From Artemisia argyi (lineage: Eukaryota; Streptophyta; Magnoliopsida; Asterales; Asteraceae), in assembly GCA_030686995.1 (NCBI GenBank), contig CM060691.1, positions 58,043,338 through 58,107,337 of the forward strand: a stretch of 64,000 bases of DNA, in the 5' to 3' direction. Below the pieces are notes generated by a model. The model saw only the letters and a program-made list of their open reading frames with translations, had not been told where the DNA came from and searched no databases. Shown in pieces: positions 32,527 through 49,250 of this stretch; position 1 is the first letter of the stretch; each line of letters opens with the position of its first letter. The translations under genes and the position numbers were made by a program.

Positions 32527-33137
32527 GATTAAGTGGGTGGGGTCTTTTTCTGTTAATGAGTCTGAATGGGGAGGACTACCCTTTGCTTCCTCTACCCATA
32601 TAAACCATTTAACAGAAAAAGAAACATATTATATGTGTGGCCCCTACCACTATCTCCCATTAAAACACATTAACAATAAAAAGAAACACCCACTTAGTTT
32701 ACATTAATGTGTATAAGTAGGTGTTTATGAGTCTTTGACTTTCAAAGAATAAAAAGTGATGTAGGCAAATCAAAATTTTGTACAAAAAATGATAAAGAAA
32801 AAAAGTACATTTAATTAAGTGTGTTTATATAGACCAAGAGAAAGTTGTACTCGTATATAATTGTGAATTTGTGATGAGTTATGTTGACTCTTTCAACAAA
32901 GTTAAGTATATGAGCCAAAGGCAAAATGATATTTGTGACCCTTAAAAGTGTCCTTGAACCATTTGCTATGTTGTGCTAACAAAAACTGTGTACATGAAAA
33001 CAACTGTCCCCAATACTCGAGCAAGGTGCTACAGTTTTTAATAAAAAAATATACAAAAAATTCCCGCCTTAAAAAGAACAAGAGACTTTGCTCATTTGTT
33101 TATGTTTGTGATTGATATTATTATTTTTTAAATGGCG

Positions 33138-33182
<45 letters not shown>

Positions 33183-33560
33183 AGCAAGAAGTTAGGCAAA
33201 AGAAAATTACATAAAGAAGCGTTTGATGAGTCTTTTAATCACACTAACCAAAAGAGTGAAGTAAAAAGGAGAGGAAAAAATGAGTGAAGTAAAAAGGAGG
33301 GGGAATAAGAAATTATTTTTTATCTAGTGTTCCTGAGTTGTAAGGAAAAGAGAATGAAGCAACAAGAAAAAAGCTTTAAAATCAATTTCACTCAATTTCA
33401 TCCCAATTTGGGAAATAAATTAGGAGAGTAATTTTGATGTAATTTACTACCCTTTATTTTTCTCTCCCCTCCTAAAAAATCTCAGGAACACATTTTTTTT
33501 TTACTATCATCTCAAACTTTTTCCTTTCACTCCAAAAAATAAACTCGGGAACAGAGTGTA
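32456..33560. other. Intergenic with homopolymer tracts
   Basis: T-tract at 32489-32525 and A-tract at 33149-33180. At 32540-32760 there is a C/A-rich segment with 'cccactt' phrases but no gene. Nothing else recognised. Confidence 0.5.
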
Positions 33561-33870
33561 AGGTCGGGTTCGGGTATGTTTTTTTAGCCTTGACCCGAAC
33601 CCGTTTAGGTTCGGGTCAACTCGGGTCAAAAATCATATTGGGGTCAATCGGGCCAACCCGAATTGACCCGAGTTTTAAATAAGGTCGGGTTCGGGTATGT
33701 TTTTTTAGTCTTGACCCGACCCGACCCGAGTTGACTCAAACCCGAATTGACGAGTTGACCCGAGTTCTAAACAGGGTCGAGTTCGGGTATATTTTTTGGA
33801 GGCTTGACCCGATTTCACCCGACCCGAGTTGACCCGAACCCGGTCAGGTCAACTCGAATGACAGCCCTAG
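33561..33870. repeat. TCGGGT/GACCCGA repeat with three internal units
   Basis: Three units start at 33561, 33682 and 33773, each opening with a form of 'aggtcgggttcgggtatgtttt' (the third is 'agggtcgagttcgggtatat') and followed by 'cttgacccga' runs. The right end 'gacagccctag' is typical of the non-autonomous hAT-like repeats of this composition. No coding. Confidence 0.6.
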
Positions 33871-34212
33871 TTGTAGTTAGTAGGAGGAAAACACGTATGT
33901 TTTTCACAAAATGTTTTGTACAAAATAAATAAAGATCGTGTTCAAGTTCCTTTATTTCCAAAAAATTCTTCACAAAACGCAAATCCTTTATTTCCTAACT
34001 TATCAAGGAAAATTACAAAACAAATATCTTTTTTTTCTTATTTTCCTTTGTAGCGCAAGACCCTCCATTCCCTTCTTTAAAACAGAAAATACAAATATCA
34101 ACTAAACACGTTTTATATATTTTTAAGTATTTTTTAAAGATAAATTTTCCTTCTAAATTTTTATAAAATTAAATATAGGAAACAAGAAAAAATTTTCTCC
34201 AACTAAACGTAT
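33871..34212. other. AT-rich MITE-like sequence
   Basis: Contains 'aaaacacgtatg', 'tctaactaaacacg'-like and 'caactaaacgtatc' phrases resembling the fold-back elements at 8221 and 41776, but paired ends could not be drawn. Confidence 0.3.
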
Positions 34213-34760
34213 CTAAACCTTCCTACATCTATTATTCACCCAAAGCCAAGTTTGAGAAACAATGTTGTTGAAGATCAAACTTTTCTTAGGCTTATTCGTT
34301 GAGAATAAAACAACAATACTATAATTCCAAATATGCCACCACAAGAAAAAGAAAGTAACTTCCAACGGCAACCTTTGTAAGCTATTGAACCGCAACCCAT
34401 TAAACCACACCTCCCAAGCTATATGATCAAGCAAAAAGGAATGCGGATATTCCACCACCTCCCCGTTAACCGAAATAAATCCAAAGCCATCGAACAACCA
34501 AAAAAAAAAGATGCTTGCGAGATTCCACCTCGTTAACACAAAACTGGACACAACACATAAGGAATATCCATACCTCTATTGAATAAGTTGATTCTTGTTA
34601 GGAGTTTATCTAGAAACATACGCCAAGCAAAAACATTAAGCTTAATAGGGAGCAATTTGGACCATCTCATAGAGGAGGAAGGGATAATGCGCAAGTGCTT
34701 ATCAATCTCTTCCCTTGCTGACTTCATTGAAAACCGTCGTTCCCGTTCAGCGTCCAGGTT
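34213..34760 (-). mobile_element. LINE C-terminal fragment (zf-RVT)
   Basis: Two overlapping minus-strand frames. Positions 34727-34533 read PIKLNVFAWRMFLDKLLTR, the start of the zf-RVT zinc domain that follows LINE reverse transcriptase. Positions 34551-34213 continue it in another frame with a Trp-rich stretch (FFLWWHIWNYS) and the usual C-terminus. One frameshift near 34540 separates them. No poly-A tail or target duplication was seen, so this is an old relic. Confidence 0.75.
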
Positions 34761-37700
34761 GGATGTCTTCTAAAAGAGGAAGCATAATCAAAATTCTTAA
34801 ACTTTTGCGCAACTAAAACTTGTTTTTGAAGCTCTAAATTAAACAATATGTTGAAGCTCCAAGTTAGTCAGAGCATTATAAATTTAAGACCTAATCTCAC
34901 GCATAAGTAATGCATAGAGTCTTTCAAGCTACTCTTTGCGCGATATGAAAAATGAAGAAATAAACTCGTCAATACTCCTTCGGATGCCTTTGTTGAAATC
35001 AAAGATGATGATATCTTTCCGTCAATTCATAGGTTATCCAATATTAGAAGATAAATAGGCTAAAGCCTGGTCTGTGGGCTTCGAGTCCATTAGATTTGAT
35101 GAATAAGTTTTCATTTATTGTATCATCATCATACATACTAAAAGATTCGGTCTCCTTATTAATTGGGGAGTCTTAAAGCTTCAACTCATTTGTTATAAAG
35201 AATCCGAACCATCTTCTATAATATCAATGTTGTTGCAGTTTTATGTATACAAGAACATGTCTCTTGAGATCATCGTTAGTTTTTGCACCATTTAACTAAT
35301 TCCATTGTGATTAGTTTTTGCGCCATTTAACTTCCATTGTAATTAAGGTAATAATTATAAGTAAGGTTGAGGCCTCATATTATCCCACCCAAACCCAATA
35401 CTATTATCACTGCTTGGCATCATCATCATCAAAAGAACACAATTTAGAGTCATGAATTCAACCAATTGCAACCTATTTCAGAAATTACAAACATGTATAG
35501 ATTGTTGTATATTTGAGCCTCACCATCATACTAACAACTCGGCAATTAACACAAACATTACGCGATAAACAATTAGATAAAACTTGTGTGCATCGCACGG
35601 GTCGTAAAGCCTCCTTATAAATAATTATCAATAAGGACATGATTAATAATCCAAAACGTGGATATCTTTCCTCCTTTTTAAAGCTTGTTAATATTATTCT
35701 TAGGTCATTTTTTTTTAGTCGTCGTCTGATTTACACATACATGTATCGTTTGTGTAAACTTAGTTTACAACCTTGTTTCTCCTTACAAGCTCATATTACA
35801 TTTTGAAGTGTTTTAATGTTATTTACGACTAACACATTAAAATAAAGTTGAAGGAAAACATAACGTAGGCATAACTTATAGTTATGAAAGCGAGAATGGA
35901 ACATTAAATGTATACGGTTAATATATGTCTTTCCTTGACCTTGAGGTTTCCTTTTGTGATGAATTGAATGAATTAAAGTGCATCGATAGATGATACAAGT
36001 ATCAAGTAACACCTCTCCCAAATCAACCTATTGTGTCACTTGGACTTTCAAGTGTTTCATCCAACCGTCACCAATAAAAACATTACGTTTTTGCATTGAT
36101 TTTTTTCCACGAAAAAGATTATTTAAGTATTGTTTTTCTTCTCTATTTCATAAATAATAAAGAAACACTAAATAGAGTGGTGATATTTAGCCTAACAATA
36201 AGACCTAATATTAGACCTACACCATTAATTTTTTGACAAGTGTAATTCACTTTTTTTCTTTCATCATTTCTCACCAATCAAATTTTCATATCAAGCAATC
36301 ACATCTTTAGGTCTAATTTTAGGTGTAGATTTTAGGCATCCAAATCATTATGTTTGATTAGATTACTGTCGACCAACTCCTAGATTTACTGTCGAACTAC
36401 ATGGATTAGTCATTTGCTATAACCGTGGTCCCAATATTATTCTCTGCGTTTCATGACAGATCTAAATTTATTTTAATATAGGTTTTTTTATTTATTAATC
36501 TTGTCTAAAGCAAATACTCCGTAATTATCTTACCTATTAAAGTATAATGTTAGATTATCGCAAGTAGACAACTGACATTAATTGTCGATATTATATTAGT
36601 TTAAGTAATGCAAGATAACCTAAAATTCGGAGCCTTTGTAGTATATGGGTATTACATAATTTTTGAAACTTTTCTATACCAACCATGGTGTATGGCCTAA
36701 TATGATGATAACGCCTTGCTCCTCGAATGGTATCTTGGTGGGGATTTGATGAGAAATTTCGAGCTTGGCTTTTAGTAGTTTAGGCAATGATGGGATTATT
36801 GTGTTATGTGGCCGACGTTCTATGACGGGACAACAATTGAAAGTGTGACAACTGCGTCCAGCGATGTGGTAATATGCATCGACGGGCTAATTTCGTGAAA
36901 AGATATAGTGGCCTCTATTATTTTGTGTTCTAGTGCTTATAGTTTTGCATAAGAATAAAAATCGAAAAGGCAACATTCAGATAGAAGAATTAGATAAAGT
37001 AACTAAACAAACATAAGCTAAAATCCGAAATCAATGAACAATACATAAAAACATAGATAAAAGAACAACAATCTTGATCTTATTGTTATTATCTAGTAAT
37101 CTTTAATGTAATAAAGCACGTATTTAGTAATGGAAAAGTGCCACAAACGTTGGAGAAATCTAAGACTATTCTTACAAATACATACGCATATCTATGGTAG
37201 GTGGTTTAAGTCAATCTATGGCCCTCCATTTGTTTAATTTTTGGTTAATTAAAGCCATCACATTATTTCTTTTGTGGCTTGTTCATTTTCCCCGCACCAC
37301 CCTCATTTACCTCCTTTTTCTCGATCCCAAGAGCTGGTTTTAAATTAAGCTCTCTATATCCATACGTCTCTCTATATATATTCTCTCTCTAGCTATTTGG
37401 TGTACATTTTTTTATATTTACATGTTTTCTATGGCTTTGTTCATTTTCCCCGCATACACTTTCCTTACCCCCTTCTTCTCCCAAAAGGTGGTTTAATCAA
37501 CTTTAATCTATGTTTACCTCCTTTTTCTCCCAAGGGACATATCTCTCTGTTTGTGCAAGGCCGTTTATAAGGGTTAGCAAAATGATCGATTGCATACGGC
37601 CTCAAATCTATTGGGGCCTCAAGTTTTCTCTAAATTACTAGATATCAAAGATAGTACGTATACAATAGAGTAATTATCGATGAGAAATAACCATCACCTC

Positions 37701-38206
37701 ATAAATCAGATTTTGCATGCATATAATATGAATGGCTAGTAATACGTTTAGTTTTTTTCTCTCCGATTTACTCGAAAATCTTTTATATAAGAAAAATATA
37801 ATAAAAACATATTTGAGTTGTCATTTCAATAAGAAGAAAATGAAACTTAACCAATTAGATAACTCGGTTTTGTCATGTGACACAATAAAACAACCAATTT
37901 TAGTTATTTTACCAATATAAGTGAAAATTGAATGATGATTATATATAAAATAAATGTGGAAAGATCTCAGAACCTCTATTTTCCTGAAAATTTAAGTATA
38001 AAATAAGATCGTATTATAAGTGATTAATACAATTTATAATTAAGTCCAAAACTTAAAAAAGAATGAACTAATTATAAATTAAATCTATTGCACTTTAGTG
38101 TAAAATTTTGGTTTACAAAAGGTAATAAATTTAACAAATTATTCTTAGACTATAACTTTCATAAAATTTTGTTATTATTTTAATTACTCTTAATATCAAT
38201 AACTTT
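34761..38206. other. Long intergenic stretch, mostly unassigned
   Basis: No supported gene. A palindromic phrase 'gtgcatcgcacgggtcg' at about 35589-35605 is of a type common in plant repeats. A candidate MITE lies at 36182-36353 and is listed separately. At 37277-37560 the phrase 'gttcattttccccgca...cctcctttttctc' recurs two to three times with divergence, suggesting a decayed local duplication. The rest is AT-rich. Confidence 0.5.
36182..36353. repeat. Candidate MITE with about 42-bp inverted ends
   Basis: The left end (gatatttagcctaacaataa, continuing 'gacctaatattagacctac') and the reverse complement of the right end (gatttggatgcctaaaatct, continuing 'acacctaaaattagacct') agree at roughly 30 of 42 positions. 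No clear target duplication. Confidence 0.4.
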
Positions 38207-38216
38207 GTATACACAC

Positions 38217-38405
38217 GGGAAGAGATCAAATAAGAAGAATAATTAAAATGAGAAGGGTAAGAAGTAATTCTAGCCACACATTTTAATTTAGAAGGGAAAA
38301 TTTGAATGAAGATGCATCTATTTTTGTAGGTGCATCTAGAATGTGTGGTTGTGATTACTTCTTATCCTTCTTATTTTTATTATTCTTCTTGTTTGATCCT
38401 AACTC
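38217..38405. mobile_element. 189-bp MITE with long inverted repeats (Mutator-like)
   Basis: The ends form a nearly complete hairpin: about 58 bp on the left (starting near 'gatcaaataagaagaataat') pair with the right side, leaving a loop of about 60 bp around 'gatgcatctatttttgtaggtgcatc'. A 10-bp direct repeat, gtatacacac, flanks it at 38207-38216 and 38406-38415. A 9-10-bp target duplication points to the Mutator superfamily. Confidence 0.75.
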
Positions 38406-38994
38406 GTATACACACAGTGTTATAAATATTAATAAATGAGAGTTATTTTATATATTAAACTTCAGTCATTCATATTTTTTTTGAAAAAATAGAGGTGTTT
38501 TTAATAAATATTTAAAATTAAAAATTCAATTACACATAGTTTTTTATAAATCTCATTAACTTTTTATCTTTAGACAAAACAAATTATACCGTTACGATGG
38601 ATATTTAATTATCTTTCTATAGACGGGCACTTTAATATACGTTCGACAATTTTCTTTTTCTTATTTTCACGTTTTATTTTCCGTATTGAAATTCACATGA
38701 CATATCACCATACGCTTTAACGCTAATATCGAAGTTTGAAAACAAAACACCTGTATTAAAATTGACATAAGTATTTATCAATAAATCAAATCCCGTTTTT
38801 TGCATAAAAAACACATATTCATGACTTCCCAACCATATATCAAATACTATATTTGAATTATATATTATAGTAGTTCATTCGTGAAACTTCTATAATTACA
38901 TGTGATAACAACACGTCAACACATGTAGTAAAAATCACATGTGATTGAGATCACGTGTGGTTAAACTCAAATGTGATTTTATGTGTTTAATCCA

Positions 38995-39262
38995 TGGTTC
39001 TGAAGGCTCGCAAAGGCGCCGCAAAGGTGTGAGACTTGATCATGCCGCCATGTCACGCGTTATGCCGCCTTATACCACGTCTATTTGTAAACTCGATATA
39101 TAGTTCATATATGATATAAATATATAAATATATAAATATTTTTATATTTTGTGTCACCTTATACCACACCTTATAAACGCAAAAGCTTCGCCTTGGCGAC
39201 TAAGGCTTGAGACTTTGTCATGCCGCCAGCCCAAGCCTCGCACTATTTATAACCTTGGTTTA
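38995..39262. repeat. GGCGCC-type inverted-repeat element
   Basis: The left side (ttctgaaggctcgcaaaggc, then 'atgccgcc') and the right side (gccgcc then 'aagcctcgcactatttataa') are imperfect inverted repeats built from 'aaggcg / cgcctt' words around an AT-rich centre with 'tatataaatat' runs. This resembles a common plant non-autonomous repeat. Superfamily not determined. Confidence 0.5.
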
Positions 39263-39394
39263 ATTCAACTTTGATAAATTAACTGGATTAATCTACAATT
39301 TAAAATATAATATATTATATATGATTGGAAAGCTATAACCGTCTAGTTTCCAAGGAAAAAATGGTGAAGCTTTTAAAAAATGACATGCCGTACT

Positions 39395-39960
39395 TATGCA
39401 AAACAAAATAAAAATAACCTATCTAATCTGACCACGAAGACTAATGTCATAAGCATTAGCAAACTTCAATTGAGCATCGATCAGACCATAATTATCAAAT
39501 TCATCATCATCATAAGGGTTTTTGGTCATGGGTATCTTCCTTCCATTGCTCCAATAAGCTCCTAATGTCCACTCCACTACCACCTTTAAACCCATCAAAT
39601 GCCATAAAATTAGAAGTTTCATTAGTTATCAAGGACTTCATCATCATCACTATCCGAGATAACTAGATCACCAACCTTAGAAAATGGATTGCCTACCTTT
39701 TTTTTCCCTCTTTAACCATGTTAGGAGTGCTTTTCGAAATACGAGGAGGAGACACATTGGACGAACTTGGGATGTTGCATAGTTTTCCATATTAGCCTTT
39801 TACATAGGAGTCGACTTCCCATTATCACCCAGAAAAACAAGTTTTCCTTCAATTAATTGACTTTCAAGCTTATTAATATTTTCAACAATAGGAGTAGTAC
39901 CTGGGCTGCCAAATGAATCAACAGTATCACTTGACTGTTTATCCATGTTCCCAATACAAG
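39395..39960 (-). pseudogene. Fragment of a transposon-derived protein (uncertain)
   Basis: On the minus strand, decayed frames run from 39945 (starting MDKQSSDTVDSFGSPGTTPI) to about 39419. The last part has an acidic YDDDEFDNYG run followed by ISLRGQIR. The pattern 'leucine-rich line, acidic DPYDDD-like motif, then LRGR' resembles the ORF1-type protein that accompanies Asteraceae retroelements, but similarity is weak and several stops interrupt it. Flanks 38416-38994, 39263-39394 and 39961-40310 show nothing recognisable. Confidence 0.35.
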
Positions 39961-40319
39961 TTATGTCCATTTTATTACATGTTTAGAAGTTTGAATATTC
40001 AAATTAGTGTTTAATCACATGTGATTTCTCATGCAAGTTTCAACAATGAAAAAAAGACGAAAAAACGTGAAAAAAAAGAAAAAAATGGTTTGTCGAAAGT
40101 ACATCAAAGTGCCTGTCGATAAAAAGATAATTAAATCCTCGTCGAGATTGTGTAATTTCTTCGCTTAATGATTAGCGATTTAAAAGATAATAATTTCTTA
40201 AAAAAATTGGAGGTGAAAGTGAGTTTGTTATCTAATCTAAAAAATGAGTGACTAGAATTGATCACTTGATATGTAAGTAAATGTTTAGTGTGTAAATGAA
40301 CTTAAATCACATTATTATA

Positions 40320-41701
40320 AAGAAAAGATTCCAAAAGTAGCTCGGTTGCCCAACCACGCTCCTTTTTCTAGCCCAGAAATAAAAACAAATTCCTAAAATA
40401 GCCTAGGGCAACTTGGCTATTGAGCGACTCCACTAGATTTGTGATATGTGTCTTATGTAGTACTATTTTGTCTTTATTATGTCTTGCTATAAATTACATA
40501 TATACCATATTCTTCATCATCTCACTTAAATAACAAACCACTTCACCTTCTCCGGCGACCACCACCACCTCTAACCACCGACAATCACTACTACCAACCT
40601 TCGACCACCACTAAAACGCCGCCCCAACGCTACCCATATCAAGATTCGACCAAGAAAATTGTTGTTATCCACAAACTAAACATGAACGAGCGTTTATACT
40701 ACACATCCAAGCATAACATCCTTATGAATTTTAACACACAACAACAAAAACTCAAAATTTATCCTATGTTCATTCAAAACCCTAATTATTCAATTAACAA
40801 TTTATGGAATTATTTTATATGAAATTGAACATGATAGAGTGTTTGTTACTGATTTCTAAACAAATCCCCCTCAATCAATTGGTAAAAACAATCACTAAAA
40901 CTCAAATACCCAAATTTCTTGATGTAAATCCTAAAAATTGATTAAGCATTTTCGTTGGATTAGACAACGAAACTGTTGTAATCGAGCCTTCCTAACGCAT
41001 ATCGAACAAAAAACCCCTAAATCAATTCTTATCAAACACTAACAAATCACATAAATCGTGCTAACGTACCTAAACCCTATAAGCCTAGAACACGAAATTT
41101 TGTTGTTGTGTTGAATAATTTGTGATTCAGTTTATGAAAGTTGTTTATGGTGGTCACTTGGTCGGTCACATATAATGTTTTAGAAAAGGGTAGTCTAGAT
41201 TGAAAGATTTGTATGGAACAGTTGCACTGTAAGAGCAAAGGGCGTGGATCTAGACGGGTCGTTAAGTTACTCGTAAGATACCGAATTTAGTGCTATTTAA
41301 CATGTATCACATCATCAATCATTAAGTGTTCAAAAGTTTTAACAACATATGAGTTCGTAATAGATGGGACAACTTGATCTTTAGAAGGGTTAAAGTAATA
41401 GGTGGTCGGAGGTGGTGGTGGTGATGGCCGGTGGTTAGTGGTGGTAGTTGCCGGAGGTTGGTGGTGGTCGGCGGATAGGGAGAAATTGTTTGTTATTTAA
41501 GTGAGATGATGAAGAAGAGGGTATATATGTAATTTATAGTAAGAGACACAAATTAGTACTACATGGGACACATGTCACAAATCTAGTGAAGTTGTCCAAT
41601 AGCAAAGTCGCTCTAGGTTATTTTGAGATTTTTTTTTAATTATTTCTGGGCTAGAAAATGGAGCTTCGTTGGGCCTCCAGGATACTTTGGGAATTTCCTC
41701 T
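40320..41701. mobile_element. Long-TIR element, probably Mutator-like (non-autonomous)
   Basis: The left about 320 bp (40320-40640) and right about 310 bp (41395-41701) are inverted copies. Both contain 'ctagcccagaaata', a 'cactagatttgtga' motif, 'aaattacatatatacc', 'catcatctcacttaaataac' and a run of accacc words. A 9-bp near-match, attattata / attattaaa, flanks the element at 40311-40319 and 41702-41710 (8 of 9). Long TIRs plus a 9-bp duplication suit a MULE. The 750-bp centre has no transposase and no host gene fragment that I recognise. Confidence 0.7.
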
Positions 41702-41775
41702 ATTATTAAATTATGTGTTACAAAGTTTAATTGATTTTTAAACCAAGCCAGTTGTAAACGAAACGAAAATATAAG

Positions 41776-42223
41776 GTGTGGTTTAGTTGTAGAAAATTTT
41801 TTCTCTTTTTTGTTTCTAAATTCCTTGAAAAGGAAATGATTTTTCTTCTCTATAGAAGAGTTGAGAATTGAAAACCCGTTTAGTTGGAGTTATATTTTCT
41901 TTTTCAAAAATGATAAGAAGATTACCTCAAATTGCGACGGTGGCGGCGACGGCGGGCGGTGGCGGTGGAGGATGACACGAGAAATTAGGGTTAGGATAGT
42001 GTATGTGTGTTTTTTTAGAGTTGAGAAAAAATATGAAAGAAAAAGGTGAGAATTATAGAATGAGTTTTATAATTTCTTAGTTAAAATTTAGAAAATAAGA
42101 ATTTTATTTTTTCTGAAAATTGTTGAAAAAATGTGTGAATAAACAGATTTTCAATTTTTTCATTTTCACATAAACATTTTTCTTGAAAAATAAGACATTT
42201 TTTACCAACTAGACGCACCATAA
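41776..42223. repeat. Fold-back MITE-like element
   Basis: The left end 'ggtgtggtttagttg' and the reverse complement of the right end, 'ggtgcgtctagttg', match imperfectly, and the body is built of 'gaaaattttt / aaaaattttc' words. It contains GC-richer 'ggtggcggcgacggcggg' near 41940. The interval from 42224 to the nitrate reductase promoter shows nothing else. Confidence 0.45.
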
Positions 42224-42557
42224 GATTCCATTTTCAAAACTTCTCTTTTATAAATTCTTCACAAAGAAAGCATAATGATTCAACAATTTGCATCTAATAA
42301 TGTTCAATGTATGATTGTTTTTTGCATGCCTAGTTCTCACTATATTTCATGAAGACGTTTCCAATTTAGCAACCTTTTATTGAAAATCTTCATTTTAAAT
42401 CTCATATAATGCCTCCAACCATGTGAATACGCATAAATTTATATTTATATTTTATGTGGTTGAGTATATTAATGGTTCTTTTTTGCGTCACTATTAGTTT
42501 AACATAAAGTTATAGCAGGCAGATTTTTTTTACTACGTGACTCCACGGTCCCCTTGC

Positions 42558-42570
42558 TTATATATACATA
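42558..42570 (+). promoter_or_regulatory. Candidate TATA box of the nitrate reductase gene
   Basis: TTATATATACATA lies about 125 nt upstream of the start codon, giving a leader of roughly 95 nt. No nitrate-responsive palindrome could be recognised with confidence in the upstream 400 bp, much of which may be MITE-derived. Confidence 0.5.
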
Positions 42571-42691
42571 TAAACGAAGTGTGTTGATTAAGCAACTTTG
42601 TGTCTCATTTTCCTGAGCACATAGGATACAAAAACCAAATAAGGAGGCTGAGAAACTAAATCCAACTTACGCTTTTATTTTGCTAATCATT

Positions 42692-48019
<5,328 letters not shown>

Positions 48020-48664
48020 GACATTTTATGATGATGATGATGAAAGGGGTACAATTTATTTCGAAAATGGAGTCATATGTACATACTACTTCTATTTGTA
48101 ATCTGTCTTTCTATGTGAGAGCTTATTAATGGAAATCAAAATAATAGCTTTGTTTTCAGTTTAGTAATCAAACTAAGCCAATATGCGCTAATTGCTTTCT
48201 CTTATGTATATATGAGGTTAATTCATCTAAGTAGTTCGAATGGCTTTGTTATTACGTCATATTAACATACTCCAACTCTGAATAAATACTACAATTGGTT
48301 GCTTCTAGTTTAAGTGAAAACTGCTCACTCAAACCCCAAATGCAGTATGTTATGCATTATCATACATCCGTATTATAAGTACAACGAATATCCAAAACAG
48401 TTATAAATTATTAGTAATAAAAACGGAGACTATAGTCCATTATGGGTTGGTTCTACTATTCAGTTATGATACCACAATCTTTAATTCATCTCCCCCTCCT
48501 TGTCCCTGATTAGATTCATAATCTATCTAATTATACAGCGACAACTAAATCACACAAATGTTGTTCTATGTGCTTTTCTCCGATTCACTTTTTGTCCTTC
48601 CCTGGGGTTGTTATTTTGTTACGCTGCACGTCATAAGGCCGTTAGATTTAACTAAACAACGGCC
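48020..48664. other. Nitrate reductase 3' flank
   Basis: The 3' untranslated region, probably to about 48150 (ATTAATGGAAATCAAAATAATA-like signals near 48125-48145). Beyond that no gene is visible up to the NAGS relic. Confidence 0.5.
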
Positions 48665-49245
48665 AGTAACGCATCGGATTCGTTTTTTGGTTCGGAAGAG
48701 AGAGGGTCATATTATTGCGTGCATGTGCTGCTTTGTTTCCATATTACATAGTCAAGTGTGGGGAAGTTGATGCGTTAATTTGTGGTTTTCCCAGACTTAT
48801 CTTTAAAAGGACAGGGGTAGAAATTAGTCAATTATTTTGTATATAAACATTGAACACGTTTTTACATTTGTTTTCGTATTTTGTACTGATATCTTGGCCC
48901 ATGTTTCAAACTTGCCCCTTGTTTCAAACTTGCAGACTATATAGAAAAGAAACATCTCAGTATCTCACAATGGAGGGCAAAGTCTTTTATCGCTGACAAT
49001 TCGCACCAAAGATTGGTAAACTTTCTACACTTAGAACTTCTTGTGCCAAGAATGTATGAGAATAAATAGTACAACTGTCATAATGTTTGCAATCACGATA
49101 AGTATAAAGTTTATTTTGAATAATGTTGTTGTCTGGGCACGTTTGTGAGGCATGGTTTTTCGTATGGCTTTAATTGGGTGTTGGTATACAAAGAACGGTG
49201 AAAGAGGATATTTCTATCTCACTGATCCAAAATTAAACAAGTGCT
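48665..49245 (+). pseudogene. Decayed NAGS 3' fragment (exons 8-10 with introns)
   Basis: Three blocks align with the last three exons of the NAGS gene at 24268-24868. 48665-48830 corresponds to exon 8: 'gagagggtcatattattgcg' matches the bases coding ERENHIIAC, and 'aaaggacaggggtaga' matches the acetyl-CoA loop. 48936-49015 corresponds to exon 9 (DYIEKK, ending gattg|gtaaac). 49141-49245 corresponds to exon 10 (FVRHGFS). Introns sit at the same positions, so the copy arose from genomic DNA and not from mRNA. It is dead: frames are broken, and the acceptor before exon 10 reads CAC where the gene has CAG. Exons 1-7 were not found in the window beyond nitrate reductase. Confidence 0.85.
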
Positions 49246-49250
49246 TAGGA

